The notes under the pieces: generated by a model
Databases searched by the model: none
What the model saw: only the letters and a program-made list of their open reading frames with translations
Told to the model about the DNA's origin: nothing
Made by a program: the position numbers and the translations under genes
NCBI RefSeq assembly: GCF_009193185.1
Contig: NZ_VUKF01000002.1
Coordinates: 62,001 to 126,000 of the forward strand
Length of the DNA: 64,000 bases
Origin: Georgenia thermotolerans
Lineage (GTDB): Bacteria > Actinomycetota > Actinomycetes > Actinomycetales > Actinomycetaceae
Direction of reading: 5' to 3'
In this document: positions 63,256-64,000 of the stretch, piece after piece
Position numbering within the stretch: the first letter of the stretch is position 1
How the letters are laid out: each line of letters opens with the position of its first letter

Positions 63256-64000
63256 ATGGCCACCGTCAGCGCCCCCGCCCGTCCCGGCACCCGCGCCGCC
63301 GGCCCCACCCGGCGCGTGCCGACCTGGTGGCGCGACGCGGCCGGGCTGCTCGCCTGGGGCTCGATGCTCGTCGTCGTCGCGCTGTGGGTGCGCGGCGGCG
63401 GCCTGCAGGACCTCACCGGCGGGACAGGCGCGGCGCTGACGACGTCCGGGCGGCTCACCGGGCTCGTCGCCGCCGACCTCATGCTCGTCCAGGTCGCGCT
63501 CATGGCCCGGGTGCCCTTCGTCGAGCGCTCCTACGGCCAGGACGAGCTGGCGCGGCGCCATCGCCTGGTCGGCTTCACCTCCTTCTGGCTCCTGGTCGCC
63601 CACATCGTCCTGACCGTGCTGGGGTACGCGACCTCCGCCCGCACGGGTGCCTGGGCCACGGCGTGGGACATGGTGCGGACCTACCCCGGCATGCTGCTCG
63701 CCGCGGCGGGCACCGCCCTCACGGTCCTCGTCGTGGTGACCTCCGTCCGCGCGGCCCGGCGCCGCAGCCGCTACGAGTCCTGGCACCTCGTCCACCTCTA
63801 CGGCTACCTCGGCGCGTTCCTCGTCGTCCCGCACATGGTGTGGACCGGGCGGGACTTCCTTACCGCGCCGCTCGCGAGCGCCTACTGGTGGACCGCGTGG
63901 GCGCTCGTGGCGCTGGCCGTGCTGGTGTTCCGGGTGGCGCTGCCGCTGTGGCGCACCGGCCGGCACCGGGTGGTGGTCGAGCGGGTCGTCTGGGAGGGGC
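63256..64000 (+). CDS. Ferric-reductase-like membrane oxidoreductase, N-terminal part
   Basis: The frame is open from ATG 63256 to the window end (248 residues so far). It shows six hydrophobic segments and the heme-binding His pattern of the ferric reductase-like transmembrane domain: RRHRLVGFTSFWLLVAHIVL (split by Phe), then YESWHLVHLYGYLGAFLVVPHM. Family proteins continue with FAD- and NAD-binding domains and often a 2Fe-2S domain, which would lie beyond the window. The start is inferred from a basic N-terminus before helix 1; no strong Shine-Dalgarno is visible. Confidence 0.85.
   Translation, partial: MATVSAPARPGTRAAGPTRRVPTWWRDAAGLLAWGSMLVVVALWVRGGGLQDLTGGTGAALTTSGRLTGLVAADLMLVQVALMARVPFVERSYGQDELARRHRLVGFTSFWLLVAHIVLTVLGYATSARTGAWATAWDMVRTYPGMLLAAAGTALTVLVVVTSVRAARRRSRYESWHLVHLYGYLGAFLVVPHMVWTGRDFLTAPLASAYWWTAWALVALAVLVFRVALPLWRTGRHRVVVERVVWEG

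Overview
The window is very GC-rich DNA with long overlapping shadow frames, GTG/TTG starts, and many leaderless promoters (a TANNNT-like box 5-7 nt before the start codon). The gene order hemW-DUF3097-hrcA-dnaJ-rsmE-phoH-ybeY-corC-era, then leuA-recO-uppS, glyS-dusB and dgt-dnaG is the housekeeping backbone of high-GC Actinobacteria. I infer a Micrococcales member, Cellulomonas/Georgenia-like; the species cannot be named from the sequence alone. No rRNA, CRISPR array or insertion sequence was seen.

Layout. 1-8.5 kb: end of hemW, DUF3097, a CIRCE-controlled hrcA-dnaJ unit, then rsmE, phoH, ybeY, a CorC-type CBS protein and era. 8.7-29.2 kb: a membrane hydrolase, then a signalling and envelope module. 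That module holds a PP2C phosphatase, an FHA protein, a Ser/Thr kinase, a second FHA-like protein, a 2051-residue anchored protein of cadherin-like and fibronectin repeats, MoxR, DUF58 and a TgpA-like protein whose transglutaminase triad is lost. A reverse-strand Ehu-type amino-acid/ectoine ABC transporter sits inside it. 29.2-31.4 kb: leuA behind a leader peptide with three Leu codons and an attenuator hairpin. 31.5-33.2 kb: recO and uppS.

33.2-37 kb: a reverse-strand zinc operon (znuA-znuC-znuB-zur, then a DedA-family gene) with two Zur boxes at its start. 37-41 kb: glyS behind two covarying hairpins, a lipoprotein and dusB. 41-49.6 kb: a maltose/maltodextrin locus with a GH13 glucosidase, a LacI regulator, malEFG without malK, and a second GH13 paralogue that has lost every catalytic residue. 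49.6-54.2 kb: dgt, dnaG with an RG-rich linker, and a DUF4352-like membrane protein. 54.2-58.7 kb: nitroreductase, a zinc-ribbon small protein, tRNA-Asn, tRNA(CAT), a degenerate RNase H protein and an AT-richer stretch with one small gene. 58.7-64 kb: a P2-type ATPase, a small lipoprotein, a zinc alcohol dehydrogenase and the start of a ferric-reductase-like membrane protein.

Three things stand out. First, a 19-bp element (core GAGACGTCAAG) sits in tandem arrays at five gene ends, three times exactly 17 nt after a stop codon behind a C-rich spacer. Second, there are three independent pseudo-enzymes (transglutaminase, GH13, RNase H) with intact reading frames. Third, the kinase/phosphatase/FHA plus giant surface protein plus MoxR-DUF58-TgpA module looks like a regulated cell-envelope system without an assigned function.
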